Positions 54,190 to 64,000 of a stretch of DNA of 64,000 nt are shown here, piece after piece. The DNA is from CAWEQO01 sp963811225 (GTDB taxonomy: Bacteria; Chloroflexota; Anaerolineae; Anaerolineales; Anaerolineaceae). The position numbers and the translations under genes were made by a program. The notes beneath the pieces were generated by a model. The model was not told the origin of the DNA and searched no databases. It saw only the letters and a program-made list of their open reading frames with translations. Where the stretch lies: assembly GCA_963811225.1 (NCBI GenBank), contig CAWEQO010000012.1:186001-250000 (forward strand), read 5' to 3'. Position 1 is the first letter of the stretch, and every line of letters begins with the position of its first letter.

Positions 54190-55344
54190 ATGGTAACCAA
54201 CGAAAAAGACTTTTCAGATCAGACGGAATTTCCCGGCGTGGAGGGCAATCGCTTTGACATTGTCCTGCACGCCTCCGATTTTGTTTCACGCATCCCGGCG
54301 CCCATCTTCGGGGCGCTTCTGTTCTTCCTGGCCGCACTGCCCACCTACTTCGTTTGGCCGCTGACCTTCATGCTGTGGGGTTTCTTCTTGCTGGATTGGC
54401 TGCTGCTCGCCATGCTGCCCCGGCTGGGCATCTCCTACGGTCCGCCCAAGCCGCCCGTGGCAGTGCTGGCGGTCTTGCGAACGGTGGTGGCATTCATTCC
54501 CATCCCGGTCGCTCTCGTGGCGCTGCTGCTGCAAATCGTCGGGACGCTTCTGGTCGTGTATGCGTTCTACATCGAGCCGCACACCATCCGGGTCACCCAT
54601 CAGAAGCTGGTCTCCCCCAAGTTACGCGCCTCGACCAAACTCCGCGTGCTGCACCTGGGTGACCTGCACATTGAGCGCATCACCCGCCGCGAGCGCCAGC
54701 TGCTGCGCCTGATCGACCAGCTCAAGCCCGACCTGATCCTTTTCTCCGGTGACTTCTTGAACCTTTCCTACCGGACCGATCCAAAGGCCATTCAAGACGC
54801 CCGCGAGGTCCTCTCGCAGCTCAAAGCCCCGCTCGGCGTCTACGCCGTCAACGGCAGCCCCGCTGTCGACCTGACCGCGGTTACGCCTGGGCTGCTCAAA
54901 GACATGCCACTGCGCTGGCTGCGGAACGAGAAAGCCACCCTGCAGGTCGGTGAGGACAAGATCGACATCCTCGGTATCAGCTGCTCGCACCGCCCGCATG
55001 AGGACGGCCCGCACCTCGATAAGCTGCTCAGCCCCGGCGCTGAGCATTTCAGCCTGCTGCTCTACCACACGCCCGACCTCGCGCCCATCGCCGCCTCCAA
55101 GGGTATTGACCTGCAGCTCTCAGGCCACACCCACGGCGGCCAGGTGCGCCTACCCTTTGTCGGGGCGCTGTTCACCGGCTCGCTGTATGGTAAACGCTAC
55201 GAGGCCGGTCGCTACCCGGAAAACGATATGACCCTGTACATCACCCGTGGCATCGGCATGGAAGGCGCCGGAGCGCCGCGCGTGCGCTTCCTGTGCCCCC
55301 CAGAGATCATCCTTTGGGAGATCACCGGAAGGTCTAAAAACTGA
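54190..55344 (+). CDS. membrane-bound metallophosphoesterase
   Basis: The 384-residue protein has three N-terminal membrane helices (about residues 38-60, 62-82 and 92-125), then a calcineurin-like phosphoesterase domain with the metal-binding motifs HLGDLHIE, SGDFLN and GHTHGGQVRLP. It resembles the YkuE/YaeI-type phosphoesterases that may act on lipid or nucleotide substrates. The ATG at 54190 follows an AGGGG; a GTG one codon earlier is possible. The next gene starts 16 bases after the stop. Confidence 0.82.
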   Translation: MVTNEKDFSDQTEFPGVEGNRFDIVLHASDFVSRIPAPIFGALLFFLAALPTYFVWPLTFMLWGFFLLDWLLLAMLPRLGISYGPPKPPVAVLAVLRTVVAFIPIPVALVALLLQIVGTLLVVYAFYIEPHTIRVTHQKLVSPKLRASTKLRVLHLGDLHIERITRRERQLLRLIDQLKPDLILFSGDFLNLSYRTDPKAIQDAREVLSQLKAPLGVYAVNGSPAVDLTAVTPGLLKDMPLRWLRNEKATLQVGEDKIDILGISCSHRPHEDGPHLDKLLSPGAEHFSLLLYHTPDLAPIAASKGIDLQLSGHTHGGQVRLPFVGALFTGSLYGKRYEAGRYPENDMTLYITRGIGMEGAGAPRVRFLCPPEIILWEITGRSKN

Positions 55345-55360
55345 TAGAAAGAGGTACCTT

Positions 55361-56812
55361 GTGTCCATGGATTCGTTTGCCTATCGCAACAAGCTCTCGG
55401 TTGAACTGGCTGCCCCCGGGCAGGCCATGTCAACCCTGTCTGCAGTGTTCTTACCCGCCCCCGTTGACCCCGCTGTCGGTGAGCCCGGTAAGCAGCCCGG
55501 TGAAGTGTTCTTGCAGATCAAAGACGGCCAGCGAGTGGCGGTCGTCTCGCTGGGAATCGGCCCGGTGACCAAAGCCGACAGCTTCCGCCAGGCCGGCGGC
55601 GGGTTGGCCCGCTGGTTGAAACGCAACCGCGCCGGGCAGGTGTCGGTTGATTTGCAGGCATTCAGCATTAGTCAGGTGCAGGGCGCCCTGCAAGCCTTAA
55701 TCGAAGGGCTCTACCTGGGAGCATTCTCCTTCGATCGCTACAAAGAAAAAACTGCCGAGCAGCCCGACATCACGCTGTTCTTGCACAATCCCCCTGATCC
55801 AAAGAAGGCCGAAGCCGCGCTCCAAAAAGCGCAGGCCCTGTCCGAGGCGGTCAACCTGGCGCGTGACTGGGCCCACGAGCCCGCCAATGTGATCAATCCG
55901 GTCACCCTGGCCGAGCGAGCCGAGTGGCTGGCAGAACAGAACGGCCTGAAGATCACCGTCTTGGACGCCGAACAGCTGCTGGAGATGGGGGCAGGCGGCA
56001 TAATCAGCGTCGGCAAGGGCAGTGGCACGCCTCCGCGCATGATCGTGCTCGAATACCCTGGTCAGGGCGACTCGGTCGGCACGCAGCCGGTGGTCGTGGT
56101 TGGCAAGGCCATCACCTTCGACACCGGCGGTTACTCGCTCAAACCCGTGCAGGGCATCGTCGGCATGAAGGGCGACAAGTCCGGCGGCGTCGACGTGGCC
56201 GGCATCCTGCAGGCGGCCGCCCAGTTGAAGCTGAAGACCCCGCTGGTCGGCATCATTTGCGCTGCCGAGAACATGATCTCCGGTGAGGCCTACCGCCCCG
56301 ATGACATCATCCACATGCTGAGCGGCAAGACCGTCGAAATCGTCTCGACCGACGCCGAGGGCCGCCTGGTGCTGGCGGACGGGCTGGCCTATGCTCAGCA
56401 GCGCTTCCAGCCGCGCGCCATCCTCGACATGGCCACCCTGACCGGCGGCGTCGTCACCGCTCTGGGACGGGTGCGTGCCGGCGTCATGACCAACCGCGAC
56501 GACCTCTACCGCCAGTTAGCCGCAGCCGGCGATCAAGTGCACGAACGCCTGTGGCAGCTGCCGCTGGACGAGGAGTACTTCCAATACATCAAAAGCGACG
56601 AGGCCGACATTAAAAACTCCGGCGGTCGTGAGGCCCACCCGATCATGGGCGGCATCTTCCTCAAGCAGTTCGTCTCAGACGATGTGCCCTGGGCGCACAT
56701 CGACATCGCCGGTGTCGCCGAGACCGATAAAGACCTGCCCTATGCCCCCAAAGGCGCCACCGCCTTCGGTGTGCGCTTAGTGATCGAGTATCTGGAGAGA
56801 TTAGAAGTGTAG
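55361..56812 (+). CDS. pepA: leucyl aminopeptidase (M17 family)
   Basis: The 483-residue enzyme is an M17 cytosolic aminopeptidase using two metal ions. The C-terminal catalytic domain shows VGKAITFDTGGYSLKP (metal and bicarbonate region), MKGDKSGG and TDAEGRLVLAD; the residue before TDAEGRL is Ser rather than the usual Asn. The start is placed at GTG 55361 with GAGG six bases upstream; ATG 55367 is the alternative. It is probably co-transcribed with the phosphoesterase gene. Confidence 0.93.
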   Translation: MSMDSFAYRNKLSVELAAPGQAMSTLSAVFLPAPVDPAVGEPGKQPGEVFLQIKDGQRVAVVSLGIGPVTKADSFRQAGGGLARWLKRNRAGQVSVDLQAFSISQVQGALQALIEGLYLGAFSFDRYKEKTAEQPDITLFLHNPPDPKKAEAALQKAQALSEAVNLARDWAHEPANVINPVTLAERAEWLAEQNGLKITVLDAEQLLEMGAGGIISVGKGSGTPPRMIVLEYPGQGDSVGTQPVVVVGKAITFDTGGYSLKPVQGIVGMKGDKSGGVDVAGILQAAAQLKLKTPLVGIICAAENMISGEAYRPDDIIHMLSGKTVEIVSTDAEGRLVLADGLAYAQQRFQPRAILDMATLTGGVVTALGRVRAGVMTNRDDLYRQLAAAGDQVHERLWQLPLDEEYFQYIKSDEADIKNSGGREAHPIMGGIFLKQFVSDDVPWAHIDIAGVAETDKDLPYAPKGATAFGVRLVIEYLERLEV

Positions 56813-56880
56813 AACAGAGCTGATCGAGTCTCGCGGGATTTCGGTAATCAGGGAGAGGGTGTCAGCTTGCGTGCAACCTC

Positions 56881-56923
56881 TTAAAGAACAACGGGTTTCT
56901 TGAAGAAACCCGTTGTTCTTTAA
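56881..56923. terminator. bidirectional terminator between pepA and alaS
   Basis: A perfect 19-bp stem (56881-56899 with 56905-56923) and a 5-base loop separate the convergent genes pepA and alaS. Confidence 0.88.
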
Positions 56924-56936
56924 AGCTCCGTTGTGG

Positions 56937-59676
56937 TTATGCCTTCAGCTTGCTCTTCACAATCTCAGGCACTCGGCTCAGCGCCTCGGGCAGCTTCTCG
57001 GGCTGCTTACCGCCCGCCTGCGCCAGTGTCGGGCGGCCGCCCCCGCCGCCGCCGATCACCTGCGCCACCGTTTTGACGATCTCTCCGGCATGCAGACCGC
57101 GCTTGACCAGGTCATCGGTCACCGCCGCGATCAGCATCGGTCGACCTTCGAACACGCTGCCCAGCACCACCACGCCGCTCGAATAGCGATCGCGGAAGCG
57201 GTCGGTCATCTGGCGCAAAGTATCCGCATCGGCGTTGGGCAGCTGCGCCGCCAGCACCGGCACGCCTTCCACCACTTCCACCTGGTCCAGTTTCTGTGAG
57301 AACCCGGCCGTGGCCTGCTCCTGGCGCAGCTGTGCGATCTGCTTCTCGGCCTGCGACAGCTCCTCCTGCAGCGCCTCCACCCGGCCTGGCAGCTCCTCCG
57401 GCGTCGTCTCCAACAGGTGCGCTGTCTGCTTGAGCGCCTTGAAGCGTCGCTGCACCAGCTCATAGGCCACCCGCCCGGTCACCGCCTCGATGCGCCGTAC
57501 GCCCGCCGCGGCGCTGCCCGCGGACGTGATCAGGAACAGGCCGATGTCGCCGGTTTCGCTGACGTGCGTGCCGCCGCACAACTCGTAAGAGTGAAAGTCC
57601 TCGTCGCCAAGGGTGATGGTTCGCACGATCTCGCCGTACTTTTCGCCGAACAGGGCCATCGCACCCTCAGAAATTGCCTCTTGCAGCGGCTTGGTGATGA
57701 TGTTCAGGTGATAATTGTTCAAAATGGCCTGGTTGACCTCGGCCTCAATGCGCTCGATCTGACCGGGCGTCACCCCTTCTGGATGGGTGAAGTCGAAACG
57801 CAGCCGGTCGGGCGCCACCAGCGAGCCTGCCTGCCGGGCGTGCTCACCAAGCACGTCGTGCAGAGCGGCGTGCAGCAGGTGCGTGGCTGTGTGGTTGCGC
57901 ATGATGTCACGGCGGCGGCTGAAGTCCACCTGCGCCAGGGCAGCGTCACCCACCTTGGGCGTGCCTTCCACCACCTCGCCGATATGCACGATCACGCCCG
58001 CGGCCGGTTTGCGCACATCGTTGATGCGGATCACCCAGGTCTCACCGTCGGTGTGGAAAATACGCCCGGTGTCCGAAACCTGTCCGCCCGCCTCCACATA
58101 GAAGTTAGTGCGCGGCAGGATCACCTCGACCGCGTCGCCCGGCTCGGACTGCATGACCGGCTCACCATCCCGGATGATCGCCAGCAGAGTAGTGTCGACG
58201 TTCTGCTCGTCGTACGGGTTGTAATACACCCCTGCCGGCTCGATCTGTTCGTTGCCAATCAGATCGTCCAGGATCGAGCGGTACAGATCCACATCCTCGC
58301 CGCCCAGCGGTCCGAAGGCTTTCCCGGCCCCCGACACCAGCCGGTGTTCGGCCATGGCCTCGCGGAAACCGGTCTCGTCGACTTCCAGGCCCTGCTCACG
58401 GGCGATGTCACGCGTCAGCTCCAGCGGCAGGCCGTGCGTGGCATACAGGTCGAACGCCTTGTGCCCGTCCAGCGCTTTGCCATCGCCGCTGCTCACCTGA
58501 TCCAGCATCTCCTGCAGCACCGCCAGCCCCAACTCCACCGTGCGCTGGAAGCGCCGCTCCTCGCGCGTCAGGCTGTCCAGGATGGTCTTGCGGTTGCGGG
58601 CCAGTTCCGGGTAGAAATCGCCATAGTTGTCGATCACCACCTCGGCCACTTTTGCCATGAAAGGTTCGTTCAAGCCCAGTTTGCTGCCAAAGCGTGCCGC
58701 CCGGCGGATGATCATGCGGCAGACGTAGTTGCGGCCGGTATTGCCGGGCACCACGCCGTCCGCAATCAGGAACGCCGAAGCCCGTGCATGGTCGGCTACC
58801 ACCCGGTAAGGCGTGATATTGGCCTCACGCTGCTCGTCGGTCGCGCCGGCCAGCTCTTGCACCTTCTGAATAAGCGGGAACAACAGGTCGGTTTTGTAGT
58901 TGGAGTAGACGCCCTGCAAGATCGAGACAATGCGCTCGAAGCCCATGCCGGTGTCGACGTGTGTCGCGGGCAGCGGCTCCAGATCCGACGGCCCCTGGCG
59001 GTTGTACTGCATGAACACCAGGTTCCACAGTTCGAGGAAACGGGTGCAATCGCCGTTGACGCTGCATACGTGCCCCGGCTCATCTTTTTTGTTGCAGAAC
59101 TCAGGCCCCAGGTCCAGGTGGATCTCGCTGTTCGGCCCACACGGACCGGTGTCGGCCATCTCCCAGAAGTTATCCTTGCGGCCGAAGTACAGCACGTGCG
59201 CAGGGGTCGAAGCCGGGCTGCTCGCGCCAAACCCCGGCGGCCTCTTCATCGGTCGGAATTTCGCCCTTCTCGTCCTTGAAGACGGTCGTCCAAATCTTGT
59301 CTTTCTCCAAGCCCCACACCTCGGTCAACAGCTCCCAGGCCCAGGCGATCGCTTCCTTTTTGTAATAGTCGCCAAACGACCAGTTGCCGAGCATCTCAAA
59401 GAAGGTGTGGTGGGTGTCGTCCCGGCCAACGTCGTCCAGGTCGTTGTGCTTCCCGGCCACGCGCATACACTTCTGTGAGTTCGTAGCCCGCGTATAGGGC
59501 CGCTGGTCGGTGCCCAGGAAAACATCTTTGAACTGCACCATGCCAGCGTTGGTAAACAGCAGGGTCTGATCCCCGCCCGGCACGAGTGACGAGGACGGAA
59601 CGAACACGTGTCCCTTACTGATAAAAAAATCGATGAAAGACTGCCGGATTTCCGCACCGGTCATGGGCTTATTCAT
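56937..59676 (-). CDS. alaS: alanine--tRNA ligase, apparent frameshift (one extra base at 59203-59206)
   Basis: AlaRS charges tRNA-Ala. The N-terminal part (59676 down to about 59205) has the class II core start: FTNAGMVQFKDVFLG, QKCMRVAGKHNDLDDVG and HHTFFEMLGNWSFGDYYK. The rest continues in another frame with PCGPNSEIH, the editing-domain zinc motifs (NHTATHLLHAAL and CGGTH), and a Gly-rich C-terminal DHHA1 domain ending near the stop. Total span is 3n+1; removing one G from the GGGG at 59203-59206 gives a normal 912-residue enzyme (GFDPAHVLYFGRKDNFW). Because AlaRS is essential, a consensus error is likely. Confidence 0.9.
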
Positions 59677-59717
59677 ACAGGCTCCTCAGAATCAAATTAT
59701 CCTTCTTCAAGGGCTAA

Positions 59718-59723
59718 ATTATA
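59718..59723 (-). promoter_or_regulatory. -10 box for alaS
   Basis: A TATAAT on the minus strand lies about 42 bases upstream of the alaS ATG. No clear -35 or T-box leader is seen. Confidence 0.5.
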
Positions 59724-59799
59724 CCGTAAGAAGGTGTTTTAATTTCGAAATCACTCAACCATCACCCTGCGGTTCGACAGCATGCCGCACAAACCCAAT

Positions 59800-59823
59800 C
59801 GCCGCCGGAGGGAACCGGCGGCG
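59800..59823 (-). terminator. hairpin after the clan-CD peptidase-like gene
   Basis: A perfect 9-bp GC-only stem (59800-59808 with 59815-59823) lies about 60 bases beyond the stop of the gene at 59883. Confidence 0.6.
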
Positions 59824-59882
59824 AAAGGATGGGAGAAAAGTGAGATGCGATCGGCGGGAAAGCCCTCACCCGAATTTGTAAC

Positions 59883-62670
59883 CTAACGTGAGATGGCCAG
59901 CTTCACCATTTTGCCCTTGGCGTCCAGCGTGGCACGCGCATAATGCCGGTGGATGTGCTCGTGCTGGCGCACCTGCTTGCTGATCGTCACCACCACCCGC
60001 CCGGTCTGCGCGCCAACCTCGCCACCGTTAACCTTGGCGCTCTTGACCGCCAAATCAGAGGTGGGGCAGTGATGGTGCTCGCCGGTGCAGACGGTATGCT
60101 CCTGGCTGACGATCACCTCGGCCTCCTCCAGCCCGGGCAGGTAGTTCTCCACCGCCCGCTTGACCTCACGCAGCACCTCACCCGGCACGCACAGGTCCGG
60201 GCTTTCAGCGTTCTGGAGATCGCAGATCGTCTTGACGCTCGGATGGTTGAGGGAGCGCGGCAGGCCCTTCGACTTCGGCCCACCGGTCTGCACTCGCGCC
60301 AGCGGGTCGCCGTACAGCACGAACGACAGCAGGGTCTTCTGGTCTTCGCCATCCAGAAAGCCCTGGCGCTTGATCATCTCGCTCGCCAGCTGCACCTTAG
60401 CGGACATGAGCGCCTCGCCCGCGGACAAGCCCTCGCGCAGGTTCTTCCAGAACAGATAGCCGAGCAGATCTGCGCCGATCAGGGGGGCGCTGACCGAGCC
60501 GTACGCCACGCAGGTGGAGCCGACGAAGACCTGCGAGCCGATCTCCAGGAAGCGCAGGGCAATCGCCTGGTCCTGGGTCTTGTTGAAGATGTAGCCGCCG
60601 TAGCAGGCTTCACTGAATACCACGCCCGGCGCGCGTCCGTTCTTCTGCAGGTCCTTCGGGCTGAGTGCGATCGGGTAATCCGGCCCAGTGCGCGTGTCGG
60701 TCAGGTCGCGCTGGCCGTACCACTCGGCGCTGTCCGGCAGACCGTGCAGGTTGTAGTAGCCGGCAAAGGCGTCGGTGATCTTCTTGCCATCGAAGCCGCC
60801 AGATTGGACCGGCGGTGAGATGATCATGCGCTGGGCATCGCCGATCGGCTTGAACACTTCCCCCGATGAGTGTTTCCACACCGCCGCCGAGTAGCCGAAG
60901 CTGCTCGCGCCGTTCTTGCTGGCGCGCGTCTTGGGGGTCACGCTGCTCTTGCGGAACATACTCAGGAAGAAGAACACCCGCTCCCACCAGCTTTCCGCCT
61001 GGCGGAACTGGCTGTGATAGGTCTTCATGCCCCGTAACTGCTCCAGCAGCAGGCCCGCGTCCGGCCCGCTCTCGCCCGGCAGACGTCCCACCGGCCACTC
61101 CGGCACGAAGTAATTCGAGTCGAGCGTGGCGTACGGGTTGTCCGAGTAGACCGTACTGTCATCGTCGTCGGTAGGGTTCGGCAGGTTGTGGAAAGGCACT
61201 ACGTCCGGCCCGCCCACGATCAACAGCGCCCCAATCATGGCCCCGCGCCCAGCCAGTTGGCTGTCCAGGTCGGCCAGCGACAGCTTGAGCTTCCAGGGGT
61301 CCACCGAGCTGACCGTCGAGACGCCCAGCTTGCTGGCGTTATCGAACTCGTCCGGGATGAACACAAGCGAGCCCCAACCCGAACGCCGCTTGACAATTTC
61401 AGACAGCGCCTTCATCTCGCTCTCTATGGCCTGTGCGGTCTGCATACCATACTGCCTCATCAGTCCGGCGCGCGTGCTGAAGATTACATACATCGGGAAG
61501 CGTGAATCGGTGCGGGCGATGCCGGGCTGCTTCATCTTCTTCGCCAGACGCTCGAACTCCTCGCTCACCGGCTGCAGCGAGGCATCCTTGGCCCGCTCCC
61601 CGCCGCCGCTCGGCCCGGTTGGACGGCCTGCCTTCGGATCGCGGCTGCGGTTCGGGCGCGTATTTTTCAACCGGTTTCGGCTCTTCCGCCGCCGCCGTCG
61701 CTCCCACTTCCTCCCCTTGGGGAGCCAGTCCAATCGCTTCGAGCGTCGTCTCCGGTGCTGCAACCGGTCCGGTATCCGCCGCCTCGACCGCTGCGGGGGG
61801 TTGTTCCGGCTCGGCTTCCACAGGCGCTTCGGGCTCCTCCGGCTCTGGCACGTAAGCGCTCGGCAGCTGGTTCCAGCCCAGCAGCCCCGCCACCTCGGCC
61901 GGGATCGGCTGGTCGAACTCCACCTCCAGGCTCTCCGGCCACAGCGCCCGGAAGCGATGGTCTTTGCCCCACAGGCGCTCCGGCGCTTGCCCCGAGGCGT
62001 CATTCGCCACGCAGTGATGCAGCAAGCGCACCGCCTCGGTATCATCCTGCAGCTGTATACGCGCGGCAGCCAGGTGCAGCGCAAACTGCAGGCACTCCGG
62101 CCAACGGGCGTGGTACAGCTCGGCCAGGTGGACCACCAATTCCTGGTCGCCTTGCAAAACGGTCAACTGCAGGTGCGCGACTGCCGCCAGGGTCGAATCC
62201 GGCGCGGCGCTCAGCGCCTGATGCACCCACGGCTCGGCTTCTGCCACCTGTCTCTGCCCGGTGGCAGCCAGCGCCGCCTGCAGCACACCGGTCCACTCGG
62301 GCGTCACGCCCAATGCCGGCACCTTCTCGCCCAACGCCCGGACATTCGCCCACGAAGTCGCCGGGTCGCCGCTGTGGCATTTCTGCTGTGCTTGCGCCAA
62401 TGCAGACCAGGCAGCTGCAAATTCCGGGTCCAACCGGCACAGTTTCTCCAGTATCGATAGAGCCTGCTGCTCCTTGCCATCCCCTAAGAGGGCTTTGGCC
62501 AGCAGGAGGTTCATCCCCAGATCGCCGGGGTAGACCGCCAGCCAGTTGAGCGCAGCCTGACGGGCAAAGCGGTACGAGTGGGCGGTCAGCGCCGCTTCCG
62601 ACAAACGGGTAAAGCCCGGGCGGTCGAAGTATGTTCCGGTAAAGCGGTCGGCTTGGTTCGATGGGATCAT
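59883..62670 (-). CDS. TPR and clan-CD cysteine peptidase-like (C25/CHAT-like) protein, apparent frameshift near 61598-61601
   Basis: The first part (62670 to about 61600) has a helical TPR-like region (about residues 1-270) and a Pro/Glu/Ala-rich linker (275-345). The rest, in a shifted frame, contains a caspase-fold domain with the dyad His642 (YYNLHGLPDSAEW) and Cys689 (VVFSEACYGGYI), as in gingipain/CHAT proteases, followed by a C-terminal region with a CTGEHHHCPT metal-binding-like motif. The span is 3n+1; removing one base, best in the four-C run at 61598-61601, restores 928 residues. Its ATG overlaps the stop of the upstream TPR gene by four bases. The target is unknown. Confidence 0.75.
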
Positions 62671-64000
62671 AGCGTTGTTTTTGCCTCCTGCGTGTTATGC
62701 ACAAGATTCAGTGCAATAATCGCACCAAGCTGGCGGCGGATGCTTAAGTCTTCCGGAGCCAGTTTGGCTGCCTTCCTTAGCATGGTCTCTGCGCCCAGGT
62801 AGTCCTTACTCTCGCGCAGGATCAGGGCAGCCGCATAGTACGGGCGAGCGTCCTCGGGCGACACCAGCACGGCCTGTTGGTAGATGCGCAGGGCCTGCAT
62901 ATCCTCGCGCCGCTCCTGGTGGGTCTTGCCCAGCTCGATGTAGGCTTCAATGGTAGATGGGCATTGGCGGATGGTCTCGCTCAAATAGTGGATGGCCTGG
63001 TCAAGCTGGCCGGTCTTATGCTGGATGCGCCCCATCAGCAGGTTCAGGTCCGGCTGGTTGGGATCCAGGCGCAGCGCGGCATGGATGCTGCCCTCGGCAG
63101 CTTTCAGATCGCCGCTGTCGAAGTGAGCGTGCGCCAGCATCCCCAGCGCCTCGATGTTGTCCTCGTTCTTGAGCAGGATATCCTGGATCAGCGAGAGCGC
63201 CGGCTGCGGCCCCTTGATCTTGCATACAAGGCGAGCGCGCTCGATCAGCAGCGCATCGGGGGAGGTCACAGCCGGCAGGCTGTGCTCGATCACTTCCAGC
63301 GCCTCGTTCCAGCGTTCCTGGCGCTTGAGCGTCTTGGAGAAAAACAGGATCACGTCGGCCCGCTTGGGATCGCGCTGCAGCGCCACCTGCGCATATTCCT
63401 CGGCCAGGTCATTGCGCTCCATCTCCAGGGCGATCTCGCCGCACAGCAGCAGCGGCAGCGGCGACGCCGTGTCGAGGGCGATCGCTCGTTCCGCCTGGGC
63501 CAGCGCATCATCCAGCGCACCGGCCTGCTGGTAGGCCTCGGCCAGGGTTAATAAGACTTCAGGGTTCTCCAATTGCAGCAGGTGCGGCTTGTTGAGGGTC
63601 TCCACCGCCATCAGCGGCGACTGCTGGTACAGGTAAGCCCTCGCAAGCGACAGGGCATACGCCGTTTTCTGGTTGTCCAGGTCCACCGACTCGCGCCAGT
63701 GTTGGATATCGGCCCCATACGGGCCCGCCACGGTCGCCAACTCTGCCGCCCAAGCGTGCCACTCGGGCTCGTCCGGCCAGACATGCAGGGCATTTTCAAT
63801 CGAGTTGAACGCCAGGGCAAACACCCCCGCCTTCTCCGCCGCCAGCGCCACGGCTGCCTGGCACAGTGGATCGTTCTGCGCCGCGCTTGCCGCCTGCTGA
63901 GCCAACTCCAGCGCCTTCTCCGGCTCACCGGCCAGCAGCGCCATGGACAGCTCTAACTGGGCGTCGATGCGCCCAGGCGCGCTCTGCGCCACCTGGATCG
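62667..64000 (-). CDS. TPR-repeat protein, 5' end beyond window
   Basis: The 444 visible codons encode a mostly helical protein with about ten tetratricopeptide-like repeats (recurring A-x-x-x-x-x-A-x-x-L-D-P-x pattern, for example around LRLDPNQPDLNLLMGRIQ). No signal peptide or enzymatic domain is visible. The frame is still open at the window edge, with a GTG at 63990-63992 that is not likely to be the real start. It is translationally coupled (ATGA) to the TPR/peptidase-like gene, so both proteins probably act together. Confidence 0.75.
   Translation of the reverse strand, partial: IQVAQSAPGRIDAQLELSMALLAGEPEKALELAQQAASAAQNDPLCQAAVALAAEKAGVFALAFNSIENALHVWPDEPEWHAWAAELATVAGPYGADIQHWRESVDLDNQKTAYALSLARAYLYQQSPLMAVETLNKPHLLQLENPEVLLTLAEAYQQAGALDDALAQAERAIALDTASPLPLLLCGEIALEMERNDLAEEYAQVALQRDPKRADVILFFSKTLKRQERWNEALEVIEHSLPAVTSPDALLIERARLVCKIKGPQPALSLIQDILLKNEDNIEALGMLAHAHFDSGDLKAAEGSIHAALRLDPNQPDLNLLMGRIQHKTGQLDQAIHYLSETIRQCPSTIEAYIELGKTHQERREDMQALRIYQQAVLVSPEDARPYYAAALILRESKDYLGAETMLRKAAKLAPEDLSIRRQLGAIIALNLVHNTQEAKTTL

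Overview
The window looks like chromosomal DNA of an anaerobic member of the Chloroflexota, probably Anaerolineae. This is an inference from gene content: a tungsten aldehyde:ferredoxin oxidoreductase, two family-5 solute-binding ABC operons, a split-subunit glycine decarboxylase behind a tandem glycine riboswitch, YfhO-type membrane proteins, DUF2254 and DUF1328 proteins, an archaeal/bacterial MoaD-like protein paired with a BNR-repeat protein, and a high-GC coding style with TATAAT promoters and frequent GTG/TTG starts. No tRNA, rRNA, CRISPR array, insertion sequence or prophage was seen.

Layout. 1-4.0 kb: 5' part of nuoB (complex I) on the minus strand, a SufR-like regulator with a probable leaderless mRNA, an App1-type phosphatase and a DUF2254 membrane protein that converge on a 43-bp-arm inverted repeat containing both stop codons. 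4.1-7.3 kb: small DUF1328 protein, ATP-cone/uridine-kinase-like protein, a possible structured RNA and a GNAT acetyltransferase. 7.4-16.4 kb: two overlapping tandem YfhO-like proteins, several membrane or hypothetical proteins, a decayed glycerophosphodiesterase remnant, a translationally coupled BNR-repeat/MoaD-like pair. 16.5-24.6 kb: an autoregulated LacI regulator (apparent CTG start) followed by a complete SBP-permease-permease-ATPase-ATPase importer, probably for oligosaccharides. 24.6-27.3 kb: glmS with a long folded leader. 27-38 kb: a second importer (minus strand) preceded by a receiver protein lacking the phospho-Asp and a 1084-residue soluble sensor that joins a periplasmic-binding-protein-like domain, GAF, histidine kinase, two receiver regions and an AraC output. 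38-41 kb: aldehyde:ferredoxin oxidoreductase and a TupA-like ATP-grasp protein.

41.4-48.2 kb is the most interesting block: one operon, bounded by its own promoter and a strong terminator, encoding a Ycf46-like AAA+ ATPase, an Hsp70-like ATPase, DUF1257 (Ycf35), DUF2997 and a 942-residue radical-SAM activase-like protein fused to helical and WD40 repeats. The set looks like one uncharacterised protein-remodelling or protein-modification system. 48-57 kb: MFS transporter, a Cys-less rhodanese-like protein, riboswitch-gcvH-gcvPA-gcvPB (no gcvT), a 48-residue Flp-type pilin, a metallophosphoesterase and leucyl aminopeptidase. 57-64 kb (minus strand): alaS, then a TPR protein coupled to a TPR/clan-CD cysteine-peptidase-like protein.

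Three otherwise intact genes (MFS transporter, alaS, clan-CD peptidase) are each broken by exactly one extra base, each most simply explained in a run of C/G. Because alaS is essential, these are more likely consensus errors than real pseudogenes; the three are annotated here as single genes with a frameshift.
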